NCBI GenBank assembly: GCA_009741485.1
Contig: CM019228.1
Location: forward strand, 14,268,573 to 14,332,572
Origin: Malurus cyaneus samueli
Taxonomy: Eukaryota > Chordata > Aves > Passeriformes > Maluridae
DNA length: 64,000 nt
Reading direction: 5' to 3'
Under the pieces are notes generated by a model. The model worked only from the letters and a program-made list of their open reading frames with translations. It searched no databases and was not told the origin of the DNA. The position numbers were made by a program, and so were the translations under genes. This document shows positions 37,701 to 52,515 of this stretch, piece by piece. Position 1 is the first letter of the stretch. Each line of letters starts with the position of its first letter.

Positions 37701-40700
37701 GGCAGTAAGAGCCTGTCAGCTCTTTACATCTTCCTCTTTTACAATGTCAAGTCACCATTTGTCTCTGCTGCTAAATCAACCTGTCTGTTAAAATCCATCA
37801 GAACTCGGGGACACTCACTGAAAGAGAAGTCTGAATCAAGGTATAGATCCTTCATCAGTCATTGGCAACCCCATCTTCTGGCATTCCAGGCTGCCTCACT
37901 TCCACTTCTAGTTCAACTAACACTTCTCACTATAGAACTTGAGGTATTATGGTTACAAGTAAATGTTCAGTCCTCTGTGACAAACACACATCTCCTGCTA
38001 GTACATGTAACGAGGAGGACAACCCCAAGAAAGGCAAAGTCTCCTTCAGGTCATGATTTGCCTGCAATAACAAACCAGCTCTAGATTGCCTAAAGAGCTG
38101 GTATGTTTAAAAGACCAGTCAGCTTTAGAAGGTGTTTAGAAACAGCATTGTACTGATTCCCTCACCATGAAGACCATCCTCACTGCTATCAGGACAGCTA
38201 TGCCTGGCAGTGCCCTTCAGATAGTTTGGCTTTTAGGACATGCGTTCCTTCCTGCCCAGAACACCCCCATACTTCCTTTACATTGTGCAGTCAAGAGCAA
38301 GAAAGCAGTAGCCATCTGAACAGCTCACACCAGTCCATGACAGAGCCTGCAGGTGTTGTTTACCAGGCGTTCCCCTCTAACAACCTGCCCAATGAGGAAT
38401 AAACTACTACACAAGCAAGCTAAAAACCAAAGCAAGAGGAAAAACCAGAAAATCTGGGAGACCAAAGATGGACTTTTCATGCAGATGGAAAATCAGAACT
38501 ATCTCCCTGACATGTCCTTGCCAATAAAGGGCCAAACACAAGCAGATTTCTCTTCATGAACTGCAGAAATTCTCATTCAAGGGAATATTTCCACATGCCC
38601 TGCTGCTTGCACTCACTCCTGAACAGCCCAGCACTGAGTCTGTGTAACACATCAGAAGCAAAGGACAATCATGTCACACTCCTTATCAAACTGAGAGAAA
38701 CACTATCTTCAAGCCTAGCACGTGCTGCCCTGTCATTCTCACGTGAGAGTGCACATGGAAGATGTACCCATAGTCCAGGCCTGGCATCACAATCGCAGTC
38801 AGGATTGCAATGCTGCAGTATATTTAGAATGGCTCTGTTAATACTATAGCTCACTCCCAATGCTAATATATCCCAGCCACCAAACTCACTATTGTTCCAC
38901 AAGCATTTAATTCTTCAATAACTGCTCAAAATACCAATACTTAAGATACAATACTAATCTCATGGTAGTATCAGTAAAGCTGATGGAAAATTCTGTAAGA
39001 AGCTACAAAAAGTTGACTTTGGAGCAACTTTCTGTTACATGAGAAGCTTCTGAGCTGGTAAGGAAAGCATTTCCCTGTGAAGAGCATCTGTGTGCAGGAA
39101 TGCCTGAGCCTTTGAGTCACCCCTGAGGTGCTCACCCAGCAGTCAGTGCCCACTCACCCATCAGCTGAGCAGCAGAGCACGCAACCTTGCTTCACACAGC
39201 TGGAACCAGGGCCTGAATATACAACAATCAATGCAAAACAACACAAAGTGAGGTAAGAAAGATGTTTTAGAGGTGTGATGCCATGTAAGAGGGTAATGGG
39301 ATTGAACTGATGCCTTCACTGGTGAGGCTGTGAGCTCTCATTCTGGCTTGTACAATGATACTGCTAAAGCTGAACCACGTGCTTACATTCCCCACTGAGT
39401 CAGAGCTGTCCTTACACAACACATCCAGGTTCCTCAGAGCTGCTCAGCAGTCCCTTCAGAGGCTGCATCTGTGCTACTTGTACAGCTGTGCTGGTTAACC
39501 AGGCTCTCCTGCCAAGAAAACTGCCACAGCCATGCACAGCCAAGAGAGACTGGCGTCTCCTGGAAGCATCCTCAGCGTTATGTCCACAGCAGCTGTATCT
39601 AAAAACTGCTCCTGAGACCTTAAGGAAGATTGTCCTTATCAACAGCCAGACTTTCTAACTGGTATTGTTTCTCTTTAGCCATCCTCAGTGAGCATCTCTT
39701 ACCTATTTTGGCCACATGCCTCAGGAGACAGACACATTCTTGATTCAGCTGTGTGCTCTGATGGGAGGACAGGACAGCAATAGCCAAATGTCATTAACTC
39801 TACAGTTTCCAGCTTAAAAACACTTAGACATACAATATCATCTAGACATCTAGACAATGTCTGAAGAAGCATCTGTGCAATGTGCAGTCATTTAAAAACA
39901 TGGCTGCACATTGCAGTTTGGGGTTCAAATGTGAAGAAGAGCTCAGAAATTCCCTCTATTAACAAAAAAGCCATGACAGCTCTTCCTCAGACTCCAAGCT
40001 TTTTCCTAGCATTAAAGAGCTGCTTAAGTGAAAGTCAGTTATAAAGTCATTTTATCACCACCACTATTTTCTCAAAGCTTAAAAATTAAATCAAGTACTC
40101 TGCTACTGGAATTTTCATTACCAGGAAGTTGCAGTAATGCTTATTGCATTATGGTTATTGGTTTGTTCTCCCAATATGATAACTGCATCAGTTCAATGCT
40201 TTGAGTTAATTATTATTGTTTAACTGAGGTAAATGCAAACAGAAACCTAAACAGCATGGAATAAACAGCAGGAAACCAAGCTCAACTACGTAAAGATAAA
40301 CCAAATACTTCATGATCACCTGCAAATATCAGGGAAATTCTCACACAGCTCTAATACGTATGAGAAATTCAAAGCCCTGATAATCAGAGCTTCAGAAAAT
40401 GGCCACAGAAAAACTATACAGTGAGGTAAAGACTTGGACTTTTTTCCTATATCTCGGCACTTGGGATTAGCACTGAAGAAAAGTTTATTATAATATATAA
40501 AAAAGAACTAGACCATAGATAGCAATATTTCCAGAATATTCTGTCAGATTCTCCCAGAAATAAAGCACAAATAAGCACAAATGATTCTCTGGAGAGTCCA
40601 CCACACCTCCAGAGATTCTCTGGTGCACTGATCAAAAAGTACCTCCAGTGATACCGTTCTCTTATTCAACTGGGGGAAGGAGGTCCAGCACCCAGGAGGT

Positions 40701-43700
40701 GCTGAAGGCAGCAGTCAGAGCCAGCCCTGGCACAGACTGATCGTGCTGAAGGGCCACCAGTTGCCATGGAAGTCTCCCTGAGTTCCGGTGACAAGGCTGA
40801 CCTTGGAGCTGCTCAAACAAGTGGCTCATGTGAAGCTGCTGCTCTGAGATGCTCCCGAAAGCCTGTGAACTGCCCAGTGGAGTGACTGCCATACAACAAT
40901 GTGCTCACTGCAGAGCAGTACTCCAGCACCACTGAATAGACAATGCAAAGAGCCATTCAAGTGTCAGTCTTCCAGAGCAGCTAGGACAAAGTGCTTTTTG
41001 TTTCTGTCTTTGAGATCCTGACAAATCAAAAATAGATTAAGTGTGCTGGCAGACTGGCTTTACCTCCCAGCCGGATACGTGATCCCACGGCTGAGAGCTG
41101 CCAGTGCTCTGCAGTAACTCACACCCAGCACACCCAGCCATGCCATGCTCTGCTCTGGCTGGGACAGGTGGTTTGGAGGGAATTCTGCCTTCGAGCTTTA
41201 GGGGAAGCTCACAGGGAAGCATTCTGCTTACAGCTGAGATAAAATATAAATCAGAGATAAGAACTGCAAGTCCTTATTCTATAGGTAAAGAAGAATCTCT
41301 GCCTGAGCACAGTTACCACTGAAGGCTTTATTATCTCTAGCAGAGGCTCAGAAATAGATACATTTGTGTTTTGTACAATTTCTATTTAACCTTGCTAATT
41401 TCCTCAGCATTATTTTTTGCAGCTCAGGGACAAACATAAGTAACTCTCCAGGATGAAGTTTCAGTGCACTAGTTCTCACTGCTGAATTAAACATATAAGC
41501 ATCTTAACATCCACAAATCCAGCAGCCCACTATTCCATAACCCACAAGGACTAAGCACATTTTATCTGTGCAAAACACATGAGCATTTATCAAGCAACAC
41601 ATCAAATCTTACCACAAATACTAAACAAAACCCAGCAATTCAGCTGTTTCAGTTAACAATTAATAAAAGCTCTGAGGAAAAGGAATGCATCTGCTTTCAC
41701 TTCCTACATAAATCTCAAGTACATCTGAAGCATTACCTCAGAAACAGAACTGCTTCAGGAGCTGCATTTTTGAGGGATAATTTGCAATCACCAGCAGTGG
41801 ATATCTTTTCAGCACTGAGCCTTCCTGTGCCAGAGGGTCAGCCCAAGCCCCCTGTGCCATAAAGGTGTCCCCAGAGTCACAGGAGCCATGGAGCAGCCCT
41901 GTTGCCCTGCTCCCATCTCAGACCACAGCTGTGTGCCCAGTGAGGACTGCTCTAAGCCAGCACCATCAGTAAAGGCACCATTCCACCACAGAAACACAGC
42001 AAAGCACTGCAAATATACTTGTCAAATCCTTTACTTGCAGCAAGCCCGGTCTAGAAGGGTTGAAAAACCCCTACAGAGTGTCAGTGTAGTCATTCTGACC
42101 ACAGCAGTGAGACTGCATGTTAAACTCTGGATATGCAACGGGCTGATGCAACACACAGGTGAAGCTGCAGATTTCTAACTCAAATGGGTCTGCCAAGAGC
42201 ACTGTCACTCTGTCACTTGTGCCAAGGAGTTAAAGCATTGGAAGAACAACATTTGAATCATGATGAACTTAACTCCCCTCCCAGAAGCTCAGTAAGAGCA
42301 CAGTTTCTGTGTAAAATTTGCACCAAGCTATCTCAAAGTACTAAAACAGGATATAATTCAAGCCTACTGTGCAACACCAAACAAATCTGCTACTTCTTCA
42401 CTTGAAAATTTAGTGAGGCTTCAAAGCAGGACACACCTAACTAGACAAACTAGGAGACTAATTCTTTACTTCAGAATTGAAGGCTTTAGACCCTTCCAAC
42501 CTACTTCATTAAGTTATTCCATATACCCAGCATATGCTATTCACCCAGGCTATTTTGTGTAGGTGAGACATCAATAACAACTTTTCCCCATTCCTACCAA
42601 AAAACTCACCTCTAAAACTGTAATCAGATACAATGTAAAATATATCAGTTCAAGATAAAGGCTGAGGTTAGACACTCATCTCTATTATTTCAAGTAAATT
42701 CCAGGATTTCACAGAAACTCACCCGCAGACCAACTCCTAAATCCTGATTTAGCAGTTCCATAAGCAAAACTGAAGAATGAGTAAGGTGCAGCAAGCCAGG
42801 CACAGCTGCTTGTTCACTCCAGGTCCCATTTACTTTTCTGCTAAAGGAAGAGCTCGCTGGGTAGGTAGGTTTTGAGTGACACACACCTTGGTATTTAAAT
42901 AACTGAGATCTGGAGATGTAGGACAGAGGTGAACAAGCAGGAGTTAACTCTTCAAACAAATGCAGGTTTTAACAGGATAAATTCTTATCCTATACTTAAA
43001 GTTTAAAGGTTACAAAAAGCTCAGTGTTGGAGGAACAGATCAGCACCAGGCAACAAGCTTTCTACAACATGGCAAAGATGTTCTGAATTCCGTGGAGAGG
43101 CTGAGCTGTCACTCACCCAGCATGATCTATGGATTCCCAGCTCCACAGAAAGGTTCACACTTTCTCTTTCACATTCTTATATGCAATAAGCTCTCAGTAT
43201 GTTGTTTAATCTCTGAGTTCTGGTTAAAACATTATTTAAAAAATAATCCAAGTAACCAAGTCATGATTTTTAGGGGTCACAGCTCTTCAGGATTCACCTA
43301 CCCAGCAGCAGATTCTTCAGACAAGTTTCAAGCCTTCAAATTTGTTTCAACACGTACAAACTCTGCTAAGTCAACTCTTTCAAAACACTCATCAAAAGGT
43401 GACCCAGGGGAGAATACAATGGCACAACCTGACTAATTGCTGTTGAAACAAGTTGTTGGTTGTGTTTTCTTTTGCAGACATGAAGGATGCATGGGGTTGT
43501 CCTACCACAATTATCTCCACACAGATATATGAACTGTCTCTGAATTGAGAGTAGTCCTTCAACCTCTGCATTCTCATTATTTACAAACACTTGAGCAGAT
43601 CTTCAGAAGACCAATTCTTAAATGCTTCCTCCTAAGTTTTCCAGAGTCAAACAGGAGGCTTGAAGCTCTAGAAGGCAAGTTCTGCAACTCCAGTTTAAAA

Positions 43701-46700
43701 TTTACTGTTAATCAGGAAGCTTAAAAGCTGACCTTTAATAAACAGCAAAACCCCAGCTGGCTATACCTGCAACTGCACCATGAATGTGCTGCACAGCTAC
43801 ATCTCCAGACTCCTGAAAATCAAATACATCAGCAATGAAACCACAAAGACATATCAGCCTACCTGAACAGACTGGAGCGTTCTCTGCACCTGCAGAAATG
43901 GCAATCGCCTTCCAACCAAGCCTGGAAATTCAGATTAGCTCCAGGAATTCTTTAATTGTCTTGGCAAGAGGAAGCATGAAAATTGTGGAATTGAGGCACA
44001 TAAATTAGTTTGTGAGGGTGTTTTGGCATTGGGCCTTTCTCTAAGCTATAAGCAAAACTAGATTGTCCCCAGCCCACCTGCTCACTTCTTGCACATAAAC
44101 CTTCAGTCCTTTCTTGTTCTTTTTAGGATTCCAGTCACTTCAGACCAATTTCTTTGGACACGGCATGTTTTAACTGACCAATCCTTGCCTTTGGTAAGTG
44201 AAGTCACTTTATCCCAATATATATCACTAGACCTGCAGCATCATATTTACAGAAAAATAATTTCTTAACTAGTACACAACTTGGTCTGCTGGGATTGACA
44301 CATAGTTTATGATGAGACTAAAAACTGAATTTTGTTGGAAGAACCAGAAAAAAAAATTTAACAGCACTCAGAAATACTTAGAAATTGAACGGAGACAAAG
44401 TAGATTAAGCCATATTACAATCCTGGGATCTTGAAATATGTTCAAATACGTGAGGCTCAGCCCTACTAGGTCTGTTTTGAATACCAAATAATTTGGGTCT
44501 AGAAGAGAGAAGCATGCAAGAAGCAGGAAAGGATCTGCATCCAGCAAGGGCTGGCCAAGTAACCCCTGCCTCTGTGTGAGCAGTGGTCCACCCTCAGGCA
44601 CTAACAGAGTTTAGAAAGCTGGACAATAACCTGACATACTAATGTTTAGAAACATAAGCGACAGGGGACAGCAGCTCATAACTTACTCTTTAGGGAGCTG
44701 CCAAGTGTTTCCTCCCTGACCCGAGCAAATCAAGGTGCCTTATGCAAGAGGAAAAGTCTTCATACCTGAGTGCTGAATGGGACCACGGCGGGCTGGGACA
44801 TGATGCAACAGCACCATTACTTTTAATGGGGCTGCTCTCTGGGCGTGACCCTCTGAGGAGGGGAGAACCTCAACTGGGACCGTACACAAACAGCTTAGTA
44901 AAAAACCAGGCTTAAAAAAGAAAGCAAGAAATAGCTCTTATTGTCTTCGCTATGCCAGTCTTACACCTGTCAAATGAAGCAAAATCCTTTGTCCACAACT
45001 CCCCAGGCTGACTCCTCCACCAGACCCACCCAACTCAGGCGTCAGCAGTGGCAGTGATGAACCCAACCACCCTCCATAGGTGAGCAAAGCATCAAGCAGG
45101 TTTCAAGATTGCTTCCTACTCTGAGCTGATTACAATAGCAGGTTTGGCACTGCTGTTTTCCTCAGTGAATTACTCCAGAACTCCCATCCTTAGACTCTCC
45201 CACTGCTCAGTTATCGCCAGCCCTTCAAGAGTTCACAGGAAGAAGTGCCTGTGCAATGAAAACAACGCAGAGGAGTTGGAATGCCCCAGCAATGGAAAGC
45301 TTAGACAGCTCTCCAACCAGCCTGCCAGTCAACACTGGAGAAGCAAAAGATAATTTGCCTGGAGTAATGAGCTAAGTATAGACCCACCATGATTCCAGTG
45401 CCCCAATTACCTTTGCAATGCTTCTGATGCGAGTGGAACACCTTGGGAAGCAGCCGGCTCCAGCTGCAGGTAGAACCAGGCACTGAAGCTACAGCACTGA
45501 TCTGGTGCTTAACAGAACCAGATTCTGCACAAGCAGCACCAGAAGTCAAGACCAACATTTTCTAACTCAATGGAGTCATTTTGCCATACTCAGTCCATTA
45601 CCATATTTCAGCACTTTAGGGAATCCTTACGCTATTTTAGAAAACTCCTTGCCCAGTCCTCTCCCCAGGTCAGTGTTCAGCAGTCATCCTCATCAAGTGT
45701 CAGCATTCAGCCTGTCATTTAAAAGCCAAAATTCCAGTTTGACAAGTGGAAGGCATTTTGGTTCTAGCTCCTAAAGCCTGCAGAAATGAGGGGGGGAAAA
45801 GCAAAATGACAGAGAACAGGCATGTTGGTACCATTACACAGCTATACAGGGAGCTACTGCTTTTTGAAATGCACTGTTAATGAATATTTATTATTCTTTT
45901 ACTTTAACAAGGCCTTATGTGTATAACTTATACAGCTCTATATCCACCAATGTCCCATGTGGTCACAGATTATGAAAGAAGGACCTACAATTATGTGTAC
46001 CACTGGTTTTCCTGCAAAGAAGTTTCCCTACAAATTCCCTTGTAATAATTTGAACTCTGCAGGATATTGAACATACAAGTATAGTGTCAGTACATTGAAG
46101 TTTGAATCCTTTTTATAATGAATTTGGAATTTCAGAGCAGGTACCTGACCTCCTTCATTACTGACAAGTCTAACTGACCAGATGGCTTTGCCAGAACAGA
46201 ACTCAGCGCATAATATTAAACACTTGGCCATGGATCTCCAAAACTGAAAATTTCCATGTGGCTTCTCTCTGCAGCCCGAATTTACTCATCTGTTACGTCC
46301 AGGGATGCTCTGCAGTAGTGAAGTACACTAACCAAACACCTCCAAATCATGTGATACTCATGCTTGAGTCTGAAGGGATTAAGAGATTCCAGCCCAAAGT
46401 AAAAGAAAACAAGCAAGCTATTGTATTCTGCATTAGAACACAACTGTGCCTTGACCATAATCCATCAGCCAAACCTACAAGGAAAGCCGAGCAGACCTCA
46501 AAATATTTACCTTGTTCCATCTTCCTCCCTTTTCCTCAGAGAGTTCAGATTTTCCCAAAGTGCAAAAAGGTGCATTCTTTTGGAAGTTACTCAAAGAAAG
46601 GTTCACTGAACATAGACAAAGATGATAATTTAATTATAATGGGTATCCAACCAGAATATAATGCCCTGTTCACAGCAAATTCCTGCTACCAGCAGTGAGA

Positions 46701-49700
46701 GAAAATTAAGAATCTGAATTCTCAAATGTACTCATGACTAGTATGTTCACCAATCAGCACACAATTAAGCATTCCTGTTCTCTAATTGTAAAGATGAACA
46801 CTTGTTTGATAAGGATTAGTCATTAATTTGATGAAAAGCTTAAATGCACTCTTAAAAAACCATACACACTGTTTAGATGGAAAGAAAAGTTCTGCAGGCA
46901 GAGGCAGCAAATTTGCAAGTTTACATTAAGTACACTTCACTTGCTTTCAAGCTTCCATTTATTAAAGGAAAATAATCAAAATAATCTAGAAATGCAATCT
47001 GCTTAGACATTTAAGTCAGGTTTCTTGGATCAAAAGTTCAACCATGCCTACATTACACTAACTATTTGTTCTCAGAGCAAAAAAAAAGGAAATAAGGAAA
47101 ATTCAAATACAACAACTAAAAAAAATCAAAACTATCAGGCCAAAATACTTAGAAAAGGTGTTTCTGCTCATGTCATATTACAGCAAACTGGCTGCAGAGA
47201 GGAAAGAAATGTCCTCACATTAATTTTCAAGCCAAGCTGTTCAGTGATATGACAGGTGAGTTTTCTTCTCACTGCCTCTAATTTTGGCTCGTCTGTTCTT
47301 TGTCAGGAGACAGACAAGTATTTGAAAAGTCTGAACTTGGAGATCCACAAAACAGCAAAGGTTATCTTTGACAACAGTAATTTCAGTTAAAGACACCAAA
47401 GGCTGGATGCAGGTCAAACTGAGAACCATTGCCAGCTGCAGCAAATCCAAAAGTAGGCCTGAGAAGGTCTCCAAGCAAACATCCCAACAAGGATGCAGCG
47501 AACAGCACAACTTCCCAGCAGCTCATTTCTCTCTGGTTTAAGTTTCAGTGATAGCATTACATGCTAGTAGATAGCAATGGAATAAGCAAAGCTTTCCCAG
47601 GGACACATTTAGGTCAATTATGGCTCCGAGAGATGAGATCAGACAGCCACTGGCTTACTCCCTATCCTCATCTGCTTGCAAGAACAGGGACAGTCAGGCT
47701 GCTGGTCTCTAACTACCAGACAGGATATTCCAGGGAAAGGGTTTCCACCGATTTCAAACCTAGAAATTCTAAGGAACCTTTCCTCCTATCCCAGACCTAA
47801 AGTAACCTACCCAGGTAGCATCTTCTGTAGGATGTGTAAGGTACTAAGACTCCACAGACATAGGCAGTTCCATCAGTACAAATCAAATAAATTGTTCTTA
47901 AATATGTGTCCTCAGTCTTTTTGTTACAGTTTCTTTAATGCACCCTTCAGTTTCATTCATTCAATACTCTCAACTACTACTTCCAGCAACTAAAAAACCA
48001 AAATCAGTCTACCCCTGACTATACAGTGCTAAACTCTACATGGCAGGGAAGATATTCAAGGGAAGATCATATTTTCCATCTATTTTCTGAAATCCTGCCA
48101 CCAGCTGTAGAGAAACTCAAAAAAAATAAGAATCCTACTTGCCCAAAACAGTCAAACCTCAGAGGAACTAAGGAGTCACACTCACAGGGCCTGGGAGTCT
48201 CATGATGTGTATGAGCCCTGCATGAAAGGCTGCTCTCAGGGAGAGCTGGGGAGATGCCCTGCAGCGAGTCCTGTCTTTGCTCCGGTCTCCAAGGGCACTC
48301 AGGAAGCCAACCAAGTGCATCTTGTCTTCACAGACTCCATGTCAACCTACACAGACAGGATTTCTGTCCTCTCCTCCCTCAGGTGCCTGGCAGCAGCTTC
48401 CCCAGGCACTTCCCTAAGTAGAGAAAGCAGCACTGAAGAAAACAAGTCTCATTTTGTCAGGAGTCTGCCCTTTCCTGGTTGATAGAGAAGTCAAAACCCT
48501 CCTTTAAAGGTATAGGGAAAAAGAAACTATTTTTATTTCTCTGTCCTTCCAGGTAACACCACAGAATTAATGCTTTGATTACAGCCCTAGTTTTCAGTCC
48601 CAAAGTTGGAGAAGCAAATGAGGCCCACAAAAGGGCAACACAAAACCGTTCTACCAGTGTTTCTATAAATAATGTCTATACTAGTGCACAAATCTCTGGT
48701 ATTAGAAAGAAAAACTACAAAGACTTAATTATGGCAATGCAGCAGCCTTCCTCCACAAATTCAACCTGAAGTGCACTACTTCCCCCATACTGATTATATG
48801 TTCCAGAAACTAAACCTGTGAGTACCAGAACAATCCAAAATACTTAGAGACTATTAGACTTGTATATACAAAAGACTTCATCATACAGACAGGCACCCTA
48901 GAGATTGGTTTTGTGCTACTTTGTTTTCAGAAATCTTAGTTAAAGGAAGATTTATACCATTTTTACTGGTTTTCCCTGATGAAAATCTTTCTTAAAATAG
49001 GGTAAGACAGACCACAAACAAGAGCCTTTGGTAGAAGTCCTAGCCATGGACCAGGTTTGCTCACAGCAAGGGAGAAACACATCCTGCTAGTAAAGTTACT
49101 CGGACAATGGTGTTTCCTTGAAAACTAGGAAGCAGAGATTACAGTGGAAATAGTCTTTTTCAACTCTTATCCCAGTAAGGGCTTAACCAAGGAGGACCTG
49201 AGAGGTTAGATCTGCTACATCTGTTACAGACAGGGCCACTAAAGAATAACTTCAGTTTTGAAATTAAACCAAGACCATGTTACTCTGAACATGATGCAGG
49301 AGTTTTTGAAATAAAATCAAATGGAGGGGAGCACAGAACACACAGCTTAAGCTCAACACATACAAGGGGAAGGAAGAGGATAGTTAAATATCAAAGTATT
49401 AGAACAGAGGTCTTTCCTACATGGCCTTCTAGGCCACATTATGGGAGCTCTGAGCCCCATGGCAGCCTCCCCTGCTGTCCAGTCCCAGAAGTCCAAACAT
49501 TTGAACATTCCCTGTTATGACTCTCCCTCTGAAGAACACATCCCAGAGCAGGGGCTCCTCTGTTCCAGCTGACCTGTGGAAAGCCCAGCTCTCCCAACCA
49601 GCCAGGGACTATCACCGAGTTTCTGATTTCATTCCAGCTTCAAGCTAATTCCATAGGTGATAGAATAATTGCCCAAGCTAAGATCAGTCTAGCACTACTT

Positions 49701-52499
49701 CTAGTGCTTCACCACATAAAGAATAGCTCAAACCCTGAAACTGAATAATAATTTGATGCACAACCAATGTCACAGAAGTGAGGAACAACATCAGCTCCAT
49801 CAGCACCTCAGATGAAGCTCTCTACAGCAACCCCAACCTCATTTCCATTGTGGGTTTGTCAGCCCATCACAATGAAAGCTACGAACAACAGCGAGATGTG
49901 CTGAGCAAGGCAAAGGACAACTTGCTTTGCTTGTCACCTCCCAGGCCTTCTCCAAGCCTCAGTTTCTTTGATGTTCTGCCCTCTTTCAACACCAAACTGC
50001 TAAGTCATATTTTGAAGTATTTACAATTCAATATTTTGGTTCAATTTCCCCAAATAAAGGAGGTTAATACTACTTAGGATCTATCTGCTTGTATTACTAC
50101 TGAGGATGCACTTCATTATTGGCATGACTGCTTATGTGCAACTGCCTGCCCCCAAGCCAGCCCACCAATGCTGCTTTACAGCTCTTCACTGCATTCCTAA
50201 TCAAGAGGAAAAATAACAGATTTATTACTCCAAAATCAACTTCCACTGGAGTCTTCCTCAAAGTATTTTTTTTTCAGAAATGGCAATAATTCAACACAGC
50301 AGCTTATATAAGTTTAGCTACAATATCACTGAACAAAACATCCAGGTTCAAGTCTTCTGAAATACAACTCCTGCAATGAAGGGCAAGAACACCAAATTTA
50401 GGAAGTTTTTTGCAGAGCTTGGGGCTTTTTCCCGTCCTCATCAGAATTTGGAAGAGTTCTACCACCACAATAGCTGTAACTGACATCGTAGTAGTTGCCT
50501 CACTCATGCATATACATACATGAATTCCAAAAAACTTCTACATGGATCTTACCACAGTTACCTTGTTGCAACTATTTTTCAGCATTAATACCCATGAGAA
50601 AGTATCCACTTGCCCCCAATAAGCCCTCAATAAGCAGTTTAACTTGCAGCCACACTTAAGTGTCAAACCAACTGCTGCTTTCCAAACTTCACTGAAGATT
50701 CCAAACCTGAGGAATTTCAGAAGAAAACTAAAGCCAGGAATCAGCAACTGTGTTTTAAGTGAAGGATTTACAAACACTGCTTTTTGCTGGACATTAGTGA
50801 CTCCAGAAACAGCTTTCCCATTCCAACCAACATTCCAGAAAGGTGCCTGTTTGTCCTCCCTCCACTCCCCAGCTCACTTTGCACAGCTCTGCAGGCCCGA
50901 GTCTCACTTCCAGGTGCACACTGGTACTCAGTGAACGAGAACAGAGCACCTCTGGCTCAGAGCAGCACAACCTGACACCTCGTAACAGACTAAACGTCAG
51001 AGATACCACTGCTGGCAACAAGATCATGCTGCATTTCTTCCCTGATACTACAGGCTGGTTCCTCTCAGTCGCTCTGAAATGGACTCAAGGCCTTCTTTGT
51101 GGGATGACACATTACCCCTGGAAAACCTACAGCCAGCTGGGAGTCACCTCCTTTACACCACTACCAGAAACTATTAAGCAGTGAGGGGAAGAACAGGACA
51201 AGGCTATTCACGCTCCAGTTTATCATTAGATTTCTGTGGTATCAAGTATATTCTGTCAGTGCTTCTCAACTGCTCAAAGCAAAGGGATGAAGTTTTGGCT
51301 GTTTTGCTAAAGCTGCCCTCCAAACAAGGCCAACTGACACCAAAGCAGGCAGTGGTTTATGACCTCTGCCCATCCCACAAGCACCTGACACATAAGAAAG
51401 TCAACGCACACAGCAATCCTGCACCATTCTGGGCTAACACATCCAAGGTAGAAGCGGAATGCAGCAGGAGCTGAGGGCTCCAACTCTTTGCTGGGCATGG
51501 TAAAGAGTCACAGTAAAATGTCAGTATTTCAAATCCCTGAATGACCACTGATTGCACTTTCAGGTCTTTCACACAAATCACTAAATCAACCTGAAATTTT
51601 GAAGCACCACGAAGAAAGAAATAGTTGCCTTTTAATAATCCAGTTAATTCACAAAAAATACACCACAAACTGAGTCCTAAGCATATCCCTAGTTTTTCTG
51701 ATAGCACTGTGAAGTCACAGCACCAATATCTAGAAGAGGGGTGAAATCACAAGTCATGAAGCTCATTTCTCAGAGTTTAAAACCCACATGGGATTTCACA
51801 GACAGATCTTTATACCATCAGCCGTTCAGGCTGGAGACAAACGCAGAATAGTTGAACGTTATTGTCAGGACCATGCAGTACCTAAGGGGTTATTTTGAAA
51901 GAAACATGGCATTACTTTAATTCAGCCAGTGAAAGTTACTATGAAACAAGTGCTTATTGAAGTATCTGGACATTTCATTCTGGTTCACAGGATTTGATAA
52001 GCACTAATTTGGCTGTTTGGAGTCACATGCTCTGAAGACACCACGGATACCAACTGGAACTGTCCTATCCCACTGTATCCAGTTACACTTCCCAGCAGGA
52101 AGACACCAGAGCGAACAGCCACCACAGCCCTTTGAGCTGTGCAGGTGAAAAGATCTCAAGCTCCAAGCTGGATGATAACTCAGTTCCTCCACATAACTCC
52201 ACAGAGACAATTCCTCTTCCTTGCCCCATCAGACTTGCCAGGCTCCTGCCCGTTACTCCAACAGCCTAACGATCCCCTTCTCCTTAAGTTACTCCTTTTT
52301 TCCAGGTTAATTGCCAGCAAAGCACTGCACAGCCACGTTCCTCCCACTCCTGAAAGCTGACAACATATTTCTCTCCATCATCCCGGCTTGCACGTAGGTG
52401 GAATGAGATCTGAGATAAAATATTGTATCCTCTATTTCAGAAGCCTGGGCAGGCTCCATTTCTGTCTTCTCCAGCTGCAGATGGCCGTTTTTATGAAAG

Positions 52500-52515
52500 A
52501 TAAATAAATAAATAA
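52500..52515. repeat. (ATAA)n microsatellite
   Basis: About four units of ATAA/AAAT at the end of a purine-rich stretch. Confidence 0.6.

Noticed and set aside
46258..46698. 146-codon frame on the + strand, antisense in intron 1
   Set aside because: No motif, AT-rich composition like the surrounding intron, and no promoter or polyadenylation context.
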